Assembly (NCBI GenBank): GCA_910579035.1
Contig: CAJTSR010000002.1
Span: 62,001 to 126,000, forward strand
Source: an uncultured Muribaculaceae bacterium
Lineage (GTDB): Bacteria > Bacteroidota > Bacteroidia > Bacteroidales > Muribaculaceae
DNA length: 64,000 nt
Direction of reading: 5' to 3'
This document shows positions 53,693 to 61,829 of this stretch, piece after piece (the first letter of the stretch is position 1; each line of letters opens with the position of its first letter). The notes beneath the pieces are model-generated. The model made no database searches. It worked only from the letters and a program-made list of their open reading frames with translations, and was not told the origin of the DNA. A program made the position numbers and the translations under genes.

Positions 53693-56600
53693 TGCTCAAA
53701 CGAATTTTTATAATTGTTTCAGTGCTGGCAGCCGCTTTTTCAGCAGCGGCTGCCGACACTCTTACTGTTGCGACCTACAACATATGGGAAGGCCTCGAGG
53801 ATAACCCCGACCGAAAAGCCCGGTTCGAGTCGTGGGTCGACTCGGTGAAGCCCGATGTTCTGATGCTCAACGAGCTTGTAGGCTTTACTCCGGCAAAGCT
53901 TCAGAAGCTTGCAGAAGAATCAGGCTTTCCGCACAGCTCTCTGCTGAAGGAAGAGTGGTACCCTGTAGGAGTAATCTCAAAGCACCCTATCGAAGAAATC
54001 AACCGCATCGTCACGCCTATGTCGATAGTGCTCGGGCAGAAGAAAGGCCTCTGGCACGGGCTGCTGCACGTGCGCACTGCCGGTATCGACCTGATGGTGA
54101 CACACCTAAGCCCGTTCGACTATAAATTCCGCAAGCAAGAAGCTCAGATTCTCACTCACTATGCCGACAGCCTCGGCCTTAAAGACTATCTGATTGCCGG
54201 CGACCTGAACTCGATTTCGCCATATGATGCCGACCACACCGCCAAGAAAAAAAAGTGGATACGCGGCATCAAAAAAGGCGATGCCAAACGCCCCGACTGG
54301 AACAACCTCAACGAACTCGGCACATTTGACACCTCCGTTATCTCGGCTTTTCTTTCTTCAGGACTCGAAGATCCGCTTTGGCGCTTTGCACGCAATCCGA
54401 AGGACAGAATGACTCACCCCACAGCGTTCAGCCGCAAGCTGCCGCCGGACAGCCCGCGCCTCGACTCCACGAGCGTGCGAATTGACTATATACTGCTGTC
54501 GAAACCGCTCATGCAGCGGTGTATCGACGCGCGAGTCGACAGGGTGGAGGGTGTTTCCGACCATTATCCCGTGGTGGTGAAACTCATTCGCCACGACTAC
54601 CGCGACAAGGAGCTATCGGCAGAAGAACGTACCGCCGACCTGCTCTCGCGTATGAACGTTTACGAAAAGGTTGCCCAGATACGCCACCTGCATTCCGGCG
54701 ATATTTTCCCCGGAAACCAATTCAGCGCCGACAATATGAAGGCGATAGCGGGCGATGTGGCCTATGGCTTTGTAGAGGGCTTTCCGCTCACAGGCGAGCA
54801 GTGCCGCCAGAATATGCGCAAGGTTCAGGAACATATGGTGTACGGCACGCGCCTCGGAATACCTGCCTTTATCGTGGCAGAGTCGCTTCACGGCTCAGTC
54901 CACGAAGGGTCTACCATCTTTCCGCAGAACATAGCTCTTGCCTCTACCTTCAATCCCGATCTGGCATACCGCCGCGCGGCCGCTACCACCGGCGATCTTC
55001 ACTATCAGGGAATCAACCAGGTGCTTGCGCCCTGCATCGACGTCGTGCGCGACCTGCGCTGGGGACGCGTTGAGGAAACCTACGGCGAAGACCCCTTCCT
55101 TAACGCGGCTTTTGCCTGCGGCGAGGTAAAGGGCTATCTTGACAACGGAATCTCGCCGATGCTGAAACACTTCGGCCCGCACGGCAATCCGTCGGGAGGG
55201 CTTAATCTCGCCGGAGTGGACTGCGGCACAGGCGAACTGCTCGACATATATATGTATCCGTTTGAAAAGGTGATTCGCACACTGCCGGTAATGGCCGTTA
55301 TGTCGACCTACAACACGTGGCAGCGCCAGCCAAACTCGGCTTCGCACTACATTCTCACAGAGCTGCTCCGCGACAAATGGAAATTTAAAGGATATGTGTA
55401 TTCCGACTGGGGCGCCATCGAAATGCTCCGCACATTCCACAATACAGCCGACACCAAGGCCGAGGCCGCGAGGCAGGCAATTATGGCAGGACTCGATGTG
55501 GAAGCGTCGAGCGACTGCTTTCCCGAAATACCCGGCCTGATTGCCGACTCGATACTCGACCCTGCTGTGCTTGACCACGCCGTAAGCCGTGTGCTGCTGG
55601 CAAAGTTCAAAGCAGGATTGTTCGACGATCCTTTCGGCGAACGCTTCCGCGACAAGGAATCGATGCACTCGTCCCGGAGTATAGCGCTTGCGCGGGAAAT
55701 TGCCGACGAATCAACAGTACTCCTCAAAAACGAAGGAGGCCTGCTGCCACTTGACATCGACAAGCTGCGCTCCATAGCCGTGCTCGGCCCTAATGCCGAC
55801 CAAGTTCAGTTCGGCGACTATTCCTGGAGCCGCAACAATCAGAACGGTATCACACCCTTGGCCGGAATCACCCGGCTGTGCGGCGACCGTGTGAAAATCA
55901 ACTACGAACGAGGCTGCGACATAATGTCGAAAGATACCTCTGGAATAGCGAAGGCTGTGGAGGCAGCGCGCAACAGCGATATTGCCATCATATTCTGCGG
56001 CAGCGCAAGCGCGTCGCTCGCCCGCGACTACTCCGGCTCGAACTGCGGGGAAGGATTCGACACCCCCGATCTTGACCTTACCGGGGCGCAATCGCAGCTT
56101 ATACGCGAGGTTGCCGCCACAGGCAAGCCGGTGGTACTGGTTCTTGTCACAGGCAAGGCCTATTCCATCAACTGGGAGAAAGAGAATATACCGGCCATAC
56201 TACTGCAATGGTACGCAGGCGAACGCGCAGGCGAATCAATTGCCGACATAATTTTCGGCAACACCAACCCATCGGGGCACCTTCCTGTATCGTTCGCCCA
56301 AAGTGCCGGACACCTTCCGGCTGTCTACAACCATCTGCCCGGCGACCGAGGATACTACAAAGCGCCCGGAACATATCAGGCACCCGGTCGCGACTATGTG
56401 TTCTCCTCCCCTGCCCCGCTCTTTGCGTTCGGCCACGGGTTGAGCTATACCGAGTTTGACTATTCCGGCCTTACGGTAGAGCAGAAAGCTGATTCGATCA
56501 TCGTCCGCATCAACGTGAGCAATATCGGGAAACGCACGGGCAAAGCCGTTCCGCAGCTGTACGTGCGCGATGTGGCAAGCTCTGTAGCCACACCCGTTAA

Positions 56601-57081
56601 GCAGCTCAAGGCTTTCAAAAAAATCGAGCTTAAGCCGGGCGAAACAAAGTCGGTGGACCTTTCCTTCCATAAAAACGAACTGCGTTTTACCGACAATTCC
56701 GGCAAGCGCCACCTCGAACCCGGCGATTTTGAAATAATGGTAGGCGCGGCCTCCGACAATATAGCGGCAAAAAGCACCATCACCATAGGCACCAAAACAG
56801 CCAAGGGAAAAGACTCCGCCACTTCCGCACCGGCATACAAGAGCCAAGGCAAAAAGATAACTATTTCGGGAACTGTTCGCGACGTTCAGGCCACACCGCT
56901 CGCCAATGTGAAGGTATTCTCAAAGAAGCAGAAGAAAAACGTTGCCACGACAGGCTCCGACGGCTCGTATAAAGTCAAGACAGCCGACGACGATACGCTT
57001 ACATTCTCGCTCGATGGCTACCCCGACAATGTAACCGAGGTACGCGGCCGCACATCTATCAACCCCGCAATGTCGAAATAA
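53692..57081 (+). CDS. fusion: exo/endonuclease/phosphatase, GH3 glycosidase, CarboxypepD-like tail
   Basis: A 1129-residue exported chimera. The ATG at 53692 overlaps the GH127 stop. Signal peptide about 1-22. Residues of about 22-305 form an EEP (DNase I-like) domain with the full catalytic set: TYNIW, LNELVG, MVTHLSP, AGDLNS, RIDYILL and VSDHYPV. From about 312 a GH3 enzyme follows, with LAPCIDVVRDLRWGRVEETYGEDP and nucleophile Asp in YSDWGA near 572, then a GH3 C-domain and fibronectin-like domain to about 1035. The last 75 residues (from ITISGTVRDVQATPLANVKV) are a CarboxypepD_reg-like module usually found at SusC N-termini. I see no frameshift at the junctions. The EEP role is unknown; a phosphodiester-bearing glycan is one possibility. 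Confidence 0.9.
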   Translation: MLKRIFIIVSVLAAAFSAAAADTLTVATYNIWEGLEDNPDRKARFESWVDSVKPDVLMLNELVGFTPAKLQKLAEESGFPHSSLLKEEWYPVGVISKHPIEEINRIVTPMSIVLGQKKGLWHGLLHVRTAGIDLMVTHLSPFDYKFRKQEAQILTHYADSLGLKDYLIAGDLNSISPYDADHTAKKKKWIRGIKKGDAKRPDWNNLNELGTFDTSVISAFLSSGLEDPLWRFARNPKDRMTHPTAFSRKLPPDSPRLDSTSVRIDYILLSKPLMQRCIDARVDRVEGVSDHYPVVVKLIRHDYRDKELSAEERTADLLSRMNVYEKVAQIRHLHSGDIFPGNQFSADNMKAIAGDVAYGFVEGFPLTGEQCRQNMRKVQEHMVYGTRLGIPAFIVAESLHGSVHEGSTIFPQNIALASTFNPDLAYRRAAATTGDLHYQGINQVLAPCIDVVRDLRWGRVEETYGEDPFLNAAFACGEVKGYLDNGISPMLKHFGPHGNPSGGLNLAGVDCGTGELLDIYMYPFEKVIRTLPVMAVMSTYNTWQRQPNSASHYILTELLRDKWKFKGYVYSDWGAIEMLRTFHNTADTKAEAARQAIMAGLDVEASSDCFPEIPGLIADSILDPAVLDHAVSRVLLAKFKAGLFDDPFGERFRDKESMHSSRSIALAREIADESTVLLKNEGGLLPLDIDKLRSIAVLGPNADQVQFGDYSWSRNNQNGITPLAGITRLCGDRVKINYERGCDIMSKDTSGIAKAVEAARNSDIAIIFCGSASASLARDYSGSNCGEGFDTPDLDLTGAQSQLIREVAATGKPVVLVLVTGKAYSINWEKENIPAILLQWYAGERAGESIADIIFGNTNPSGHLPVSFAQSAGHLPAVYNHLPGDRGYYKAPGTYQAPGRDYVFSSPAPLFAFGHGLSYTEFDYSGLTVEQKADSIIVRINVSNIGKRTGKAVPQLYVRDVASSVATPVKQLKAFKKIELKPGETKSVDLSFHKNELRFTDNSGKRHLEPGDFEIMVGAASDNIAAKSTITIGTKTAKGKDSATSAPAYKSQGKKITISGTVRDVQATPLANVKVFSKKQKKNVATTGSDGSYKVKTADDDTLTFSLDGYPDNVTEVRGRTSINPAMSK

Positions 57082-57082
57082 T

Positions 57083-57721
57083 ATGGAAATAATCAAGAAA
57101 CCGTGGTTCAACAGCCTCGAGCCGGCTGAAATACTTGATGCTTTCGGCGACATTCAGCCCCGGCCGATAGCTTGCTGCAACTGGGCGTCGGACTACCCCT
57201 ACGCACCGACAGCAAGCTTCAGAATGTTCCATAACGGCGAGTATTTGTTCGTTCGTTACGACGTGGCTGAAGATTGCACCGCAGCTCGTGTGGCCGAGGA
57301 CAATGGCGAAGTTTGGACCGACTCCTGCGTGGAATTTTTCATATCGACCGACGACAAGGGGTACTACAATTTTGAAACCAACTGTATCGGAAAGCTCCTA
57401 TTGGGATTCCGCTGCAAGGACAAAGAACCCGCAATGGCGCCAAAGTCAGTCCTTGATTCCGTGAAACGCTTCTCATCGCTTCCCTGCAGTGTATTCGACG
57501 AACGCCACGATGCCCAACCGTGGTGGCTTATAATCGCAATACCGGCTTCGGCCCTATTCATGCACAAATTCCACAGCTGGGACGGTATAAAGGCGAAAGC
57601 CAATGTATATAAATGTGGCGACAATCTTTCCAAGCCCCATTTCCTGTCTTGGAACCCGATACATCACCCCACGCCAAACTTCCACCTGCCGGAATTTTTC
57701 GGAACTCTTGAACTTGAATAA
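57083..57721 (+). CDS. carbohydrate-binding family 9-like protein
   Basis: A 212-residue protein resembling CBM9-like Bacteroidetes proteins (WFNSLEPAEILDAFGDIQPRPIACCNWASDYPYAPTASF, then WTDSCVEFFIS, YYNFETNCIGKLLLGFR, SWNPIHHPTPNFHLPEFFGTLEL). The conserved Trp residues likely form a sugar-binding surface. No signal peptide is visible from the only plausible ATG, one base after the preceding stop. It may therefore be cytosolic, or secreted by another route. It is the last PUL gene, before a good terminator. Confidence 0.85.
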   Translation: MEIIKKPWFNSLEPAEILDAFGDIQPRPIACCNWASDYPYAPTASFRMFHNGEYLFVRYDVAEDCTAARVAEDNGEVWTDSCVEFFISTDDKGYYNFETNCIGKLLLGFRCKDKEPAMAPKSVLDSVKRFSSLPCSVFDERHDAQPWWLIIAIPASALFMHKFHSWDGIKAKANVYKCGDNLSKPHFLSWNPIHHPTPNFHLPEFFGTLELE

Positions 57722-57726
57722 GCTAC

Positions 57727-57767
57727 AAAAAACAGGGGCTGTACCATACAGCTCCTGTTTTTTTTAC
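57727..57767 (+). terminator. intrinsic terminator of the PUL
   Basis: AAAAACAGGGGCTGTA pairs with TACAGCTCCTGTTTTT around a CCA loop, with one mismatch, and runs into eight T residues near 57758-57765. Confidence 0.85.
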
Positions 57768-57826
57768 TAAATACCTGATACATCAGCACATAAGCAAGCT
57801 CCGCACCCCTTGTCAACCAAGAATTA

Positions 57827-57873
57827 TGTAAAATAGTGCATTCTGCATATGCCATTTTGTGTAAAATAGTGCG
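57827..57873 (+). repeat. direct repeats TGTAAAATAGTGC, 33 bp apart
   Basis: TGTAAAATAGTGCATTCTG begins at 57827 and TGTAAAATAGTGCGTTTTG begins at 57860. The two share 13 consecutive bases and sit in the gap between two convergent transcription units. No ORF or known element accounts for them. Confidence 0.8.
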
Positions 57874-57878
57874 TTTTG

Positions 57879-57915
57879 GAAAAACAAAGAACCCGGCATT
57901 GCACCGAGTTCTTTG
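57879..57915 (-). terminator. terminator for the GDE-like glycosidase
   Basis: Read on the minus strand, CAAAGAAC-CGG and CCG-GTTCTTTG arms (57885-57896 and 57904-57915) form a stem with one mismatch, followed by T residues beyond 57885. It lies just after the minus-strand gene that stops at 57941. Confidence 0.75.
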
Positions 57916-57940
57916 AAAAGGTGTTTACAGCAGGTGATGC

Positions 57941-60286
57941 TTACTCTACGCTGGAGTAATCAAGCGGAGTTTCAAAATAGCGGGAGAGGGAGGGCAGGTT
58001 CTCCTGCATAGAGGGTACTGCAAAGCCGACTCCATCGAAATATTCGTCGGACGCCTTCTGGCGGGCTACTTTGGCAGAATCCTTAGCTACGGTAGTTTCA
58101 AAGATCTTTTTGCCGCTTACATCGGTGACGGTGACATCAAGCTTGTCGCCACAAGCCTTAAGCTCGACCGTGGTTTTCGGAGCTATTTGCAGTGTAATCT
58201 CTGCATAATTCTCGATATTGAGCACCAAGTCGGCAGTAATGCCGACAGACCTGTACACATATCGGCGACAGTCCTTCTCGCGCTCAAACGCACCCTCAAG
58301 AGCGCCGTCGCCAAGAAGCTCGCTATATCGCAGGCTACCAATGGCCGAGGGAATGCGAGGACTTATCGCAATGCTTCCGCTTAGCAGACGGGGGCGGATA
58401 CCGAGGAAATCCTGATACCATACCCTGATGTGCTCCGCGTTGCTCCAGCCTTGAAGGAATGTGCCGGAGCGTCGCGCCCACGATGTGCCTTTACGGGGCC
58501 ACGCGTCAGCATTCTCCGAAAGACTGCCCACGGCGCCTTGGAACAGCGCCTGGCGGTTCATATTCTCGAACAGCGTCCACGCTATGTCCTGCTGCCCGGC
58601 CTCTATCATACGCTGCATGGCCATACCGTTGTTCCACAGCCATACCGTGCCGTTATGATATGCGTCGTCTTTATGGTAATGGTGCCAATTTTCGTGATAG
58701 GGGTGGAACTGCGCATCATTCTGGTCGAGCGAGGCCACACCCCACGGATATACAAGCCGCTGCCAAGCGTCGCGCGTTTCCTTCATCACCAAAGCGGAAT
58801 CCTCAACCATGCCGAGGGCATAAAGCATATTCGGACGATATTGGCGATCCGGCGTACCGTCGGCATCAAGATGGTCATAGACCACCATATCTGCCTTGTT
58901 GACAAACATACGGTTGAAGGACGCCAAAAGAGAGTCTGCCATAACATCCCATCGGCGAGCATCTTCGGAGTGGCCTGTCATACGCGCCATCTCAGCACCG
59001 CTTCGCAACTGCCCGTACCACAGCGCCTGTATGTCTACAGCACGGTCGCCACGGGGCGAACACGGATATTTGCCCTGCCGCTTGGCGTCCATCCAAGTGT
59101 CAGCATCAGCATGAAGCAGAAAACCGTTGGAATCGGTTCCGCGCTCTATCGCGCTGTTAATGCTCAGTTCCACTGCCGGGTATATAGAAGCAAGGAAGGC
59201 TGTGTCGCCGGTATACTGCATATACTCGTATACGTCTGTCACGAAGCGAGGTGTTCCGTCGGCAGTGTTATATATTATACCGTCGAGATTGGCGCGGTTG
59301 GGTATGCGACCAAGAGTTTCCGATGCAGAATCCTTGTCCTGAAATTTGGCAAAATCGCTGAAAATGCTCCGCGCCGTGCTCCACTGGCCGGTGCAGAACA
59401 CTGCTCCGGGCATTGTTATAAACATATCGCGGCCCCAGTACTCGTTGAACCACGGCAACCCGGCATAGATGCCGTTGCCTTGCTGGCAGGTAACAAGCTC
59501 GTCGGTGGTAAGCACTATCCAAGCCATAGCCATATCCAAAGTGTCATTGTCAGAAACCAGAGGGTTGGAATGCTCCACGAAGCCGTTAAGGCGGTTGATA
59601 CGCTCGTCGAGCATTTTTTCCTTGTCGCGTCGGAAAATGGCAGCTATCGAGTCGGCCTTCTTATCTTCGGTATACGATATTATGAAGCCACCGGCGCTGG
59701 CAGGTGCCGTCAGACGGTTGCCGTCCCAGCGGTATTGAACATCGTTGTACGGTTGGAGGGTGATAACGCCTCCGGCAGACTCGGCCGGCACGAACTCAAC
59801 CCCGGCGGCCCCCGACTTTCCGGGAGATATGAGCCGGGGCGCCAGCTCTATCCATACGGAATCGCCCTTCACGTCGGAAAGCTCCACATAGAGCAGCTCC
59901 ACGAAGTCGAACATAAAGAATTCCTCGCGCGCCTTGGGATACACGCGACTTATCTTGTAAGGATAAACCGTGACATCGGCTTCACGCCTCGACAGCATGT
60001 CGCCATCCACCCCGATGGTATAGTCGCTCAGCAGCCGGCGCTTGGCTATATTCCAACCGGTGTGCCAGTTATCCCAATTGTCGGTGTGCGTCATACCGTA
60101 CCAGAACGCCGACTTCTTGTCAGTAAAGGAATACTCGCGCTGATAGTCGGCAGACACGGATATCCCCATCGAGTCAACGTTCATACGGCTCAGCTCCCCC
60201 TCGTTCTCCGGCAGAAGGGAAGTGCCTGTGCAGGCCGCCACAAGGGCCGAGCAGCCGGCAATAGCAAAAAATCGTCCAAATTTCAT
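57941..60286 (-). CDS. GDE_C-like (alpha/alpha)6 glycosidase lipoprotein
   Basis: A 781-residue exported enzyme. The start at 60286 gives a lipoprotein signal (MKFGRFFAIAGCSALVAAC, Cys near 19); the frame from 60355 adds an unrelated leader. An N-terminal beta-sandwich (about 30-230) precedes an (alpha/alpha)6 barrel with GLPWFNEYWGRDMFITMPGAVFCTG, RIPNRANLDGIIYNTADGTPRFV, DADTWMDAKRQG, YPWGVASLDQNDAQFHP and YHNGTVWLWNNGMAM. These resemble the C-terminal amylo-alpha-1,6-glucosidase domain of glycogen debranching enzymes and related glycosidases. The substrate is uncertain. It is convergent with the PUL and may act on the same glycan or on alpha-glucans. Confidence 0.78.
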   Translation of the reverse strand: MKFGRFFAIAGCSALVAACTGTSLLPENEGELSRMNVDSMGISVSADYQREYSFTDKKSAFWYGMTHTDNWDNWHTGWNIAKRRLLSDYTIGVDGDMLSRREADVTVYPYKISRVYPKAREEFFMFDFVELLYVELSDVKGDSVWIELAPRLISPGKSGAAGVEFVPAESAGGVITLQPYNDVQYRWDGNRLTAPASAGGFIISYTEDKKADSIAAIFRRDKEKMLDERINRLNGFVEHSNPLVSDNDTLDMAMAWIVLTTDELVTCQQGNGIYAGLPWFNEYWGRDMFITMPGAVFCTGQWSTARSIFSDFAKFQDKDSASETLGRIPNRANLDGIIYNTADGTPRFVTDVYEYMQYTGDTAFLASIYPAVELSINSAIERGTDSNGFLLHADADTWMDAKRQGKYPCSPRGDRAVDIQALWYGQLRSGAEMARMTGHSEDARRWDVMADSLLASFNRMFVNKADMVVYDHLDADGTPDRQYRPNMLYALGMVEDSALVMKETRDAWQRLVYPWGVASLDQNDAQFHPYHENWHHYHKDDAYHNGTVWLWNNGMAMQRMIEAGQQDIAWTLFENMNRQALFQGAVGSLSENADAWPRKGTSWARRSGTFLQGWSNAEHIRVWYQDFLGIRPRLLSGSIAISPRIPSAIGSLRYSELLGDGALEGAFEREKDCRRYVYRSVGITADLVLNIENYAEITLQIAPKTTVELKACGDKLDVTVTDVSGKKIFETTVAKDSAKVARQKASDEYFDGVGFAVPSMQENLPSLSRYFETPLDYSSVE

Positions 60287-60329
60287 GTATAAGTAAGTAT
60301 GTCGGTTAATAAAGCACTGTGTTCGAGAA

Positions 60330-60337
60330 CAAAGATA
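60330..60337 (-). promoter_or_regulatory. -7 element for the GDE-like gene
   Basis: The minus strand reads TATCTTTG, 44 bp before the start codon. A second identical box with the same flank (TCGTATCTTTG on the minus strand) lies at 60403-60410, so two tandem start sites are possible. Confidence 0.45.
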
Positions 60338-60486
60338 CGAATGATTTGATGGCAAAACCCGTTAATCTTGATTTTACCGAGCGGTAGTATCTAAGGCGAA
60401 GCCAAAGATACGAATAAATCTGCTTGTACCGAAAGAATATCTTTAAAAGTGTGTATTAATGGTTAAACTTTGCTTGAGCGTGAAGC

Positions 60487-60565
60487 AATCGCGACAAAAC
60501 CGAGCATATTAAACAAGAAATCGCGACAAGATGTCGCGATTATTAGGCAGTTTTTACTAAATTTG
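60487..60565 (+). promoter_or_regulatory. Fic gene promoter with palindromic operator
   Basis: AATCGCGACA occurs at 60487-60496 and 60519-60528, and inverted at 60532-60541, giving a perfect 10-3-10 palindrome at 60519-60541. The -7 box TAAATTTG is at 60558-60565, so the palindrome covers the expected -33 site. This is a typical repressor position. The N-terminal winged helix of the Fic protein is a plausible binder. Confidence 0.65.
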
Positions 60566-60585
60566 GCACGATAAGCCAAATCCGT

Positions 60586-61620
60586 ATGACTACAGAAATA
60601 GAAATACTGCAATTTCTGCATTACAATCCGCTTTCAAAGCGGTCAGATATTTTACCGTCTTTATCCAAACAGATAAGTGAGCGAACTCTTATGCGTATGC
60701 TATCCGATTGTGTTGCTAACGGACACATCGAAGTGATAGGTCGCGGCCCGGCCACCCGTTATCGACTCACACCGCAAGCTCATATAACAATGGAGTTGAA
60801 TCTCGACACATACTTTGACAAGGAAGTAGACGAGCGTCAGGTGCAAGAGTCGTTCAATTTTGGACTTATCAATGAAATTCTACCACAGGTTGATTTATTC
60901 ACCCAGAAGGAATTACAACAACTTAATGACGCACAGAAACTTTTCCGTTGGCATCTGTCAGAAATGTCAGATATCGAATACCGTAAAGAGATGGAACGTC
61001 TTGGAATCGATCTGTCTTGGAAATCTTCCCAGATAGAGGGCAACACTTATTCTTTATTAGAAACGGAAAGATTGCTGAAAGAGAAACAGACGGCAAACGG
61101 AAAAACAAAGGAAGAAGCCGTCATGCTACTCAATCACAAGGATGCACTCGACTTTATCCTTGATATGCCGGACTTTCTGAAAGATTTGACTGTTGCCCGT
61201 ATTGTGGAGATTCATTCCATCCTCACAAAAGAGTTAGGCGTTGATAGAAACATTCGTCACCGCCGTGTCGGTATCACCGGTACAAAATATACTCCGCTTG
61301 ACAACGTGTTTCAAATTCGTGAGGCTCTTGAAGATTCGGCTCGACTCATAAACAGTAAGAGCAATATCTTCGAGAAAGCACTTCTTGCGCTTGTCTTGCT
61401 TAGCTACATTCAAGCATTCACTGACGGGAATAAACGCACCGCCCGAATTGTGAGCAACGGTATTCTAATAGCCAATGGCTACTGCCCCATATCGTTTCGC
61501 ACAGTAGACTCGATAGACTATAAAAAGGCGATGCTGATGTTTTATGAGCAAAACAATATAGCAGCTTTCAAGCGAATATTCATCGACCAATTCCTCTTCG
61601 CCGTCAAAACATATTTTTAG
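60586..61620 (+). CDS. Fic-family protein with N-terminal winged helix
   Basis: A 344-residue cytosolic Fic-fold protein. Residues of about 1-75 look like a winged-helix DNA-binding domain (EILQFLHYNPLSKRSDILPSLSKQISERTLMRML). An inhibitory helix motif, SSQIEGN, fits (S/T)xxxE(G/N) near residue 148. The Fic loop reads YIQAFTDGNKRTAR: F, D, G, N and R are as expected, but Gln stands where the catalytic His usually is. Either the AMP-transfer activity is altered or lost, or this is a subfamily with another chemistry. The palindrome at its promoter suggests autoregulation. Local GC is lower than in neighbours, consistent with accessory origin. Confidence 0.85.
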   Translation: MTTEIEILQFLHYNPLSKRSDILPSLSKQISERTLMRMLSDCVANGHIEVIGRGPATRYRLTPQAHITMELNLDTYFDKEVDERQVQESFNFGLINEILPQVDLFTQKELQQLNDAQKLFRWHLSEMSDIEYRKEMERLGIDLSWKSSQIEGNTYSLLETERLLKEKQTANGKTKEEAVMLLNHKDALDFILDMPDFLKDLTVARIVEIHSILTKELGVDRNIRHRRVGITGTKYTPLDNVFQIREALEDSARLINSKSNIFEKALLALVLLSYIQAFTDGNKRTARIVSNGILIANGYCPISFRTVDSIDYKKAMLMFYEQNNIAAFKRIFIDQFLFAVKTYF

Positions 61621-61773
61621 AGGGTGGTTTATGCTTTCGACATAGCAAACCTAAGCTGTCTTATCGGCCAAGCTGAGAACTCGCCCATGCCATAAAACAC
61701 TCACTTAAAGGTGAGGCTTGGGGAATTGGAGTGCATTTATTTTCTTTTACGAGGTTATATCAGAGTTTTTAGT

Positions 61774-61781
61774 TAATTTTG
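61774..61781 (+). promoter_or_regulatory. -7 element for metG
   Basis: TAATTTTG fits TAnnTTTG, 48 bp before the metG start. The -33 match is poor. Confidence 0.4.
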
Positions 61782-61829
61782 CCATTTGAAAAAAACGACA
61801 GCTTATCACCTCTTTAAGCAGACATCAAT

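Noticed and set aside
58430..60292. A 620-codon plus-strand frame opposite the GDE-like glycosidase
   Set aside because: The minus-strand product has a lipoprotein signal and conserved glycosidase blocks, while the plus-strand frame has none.
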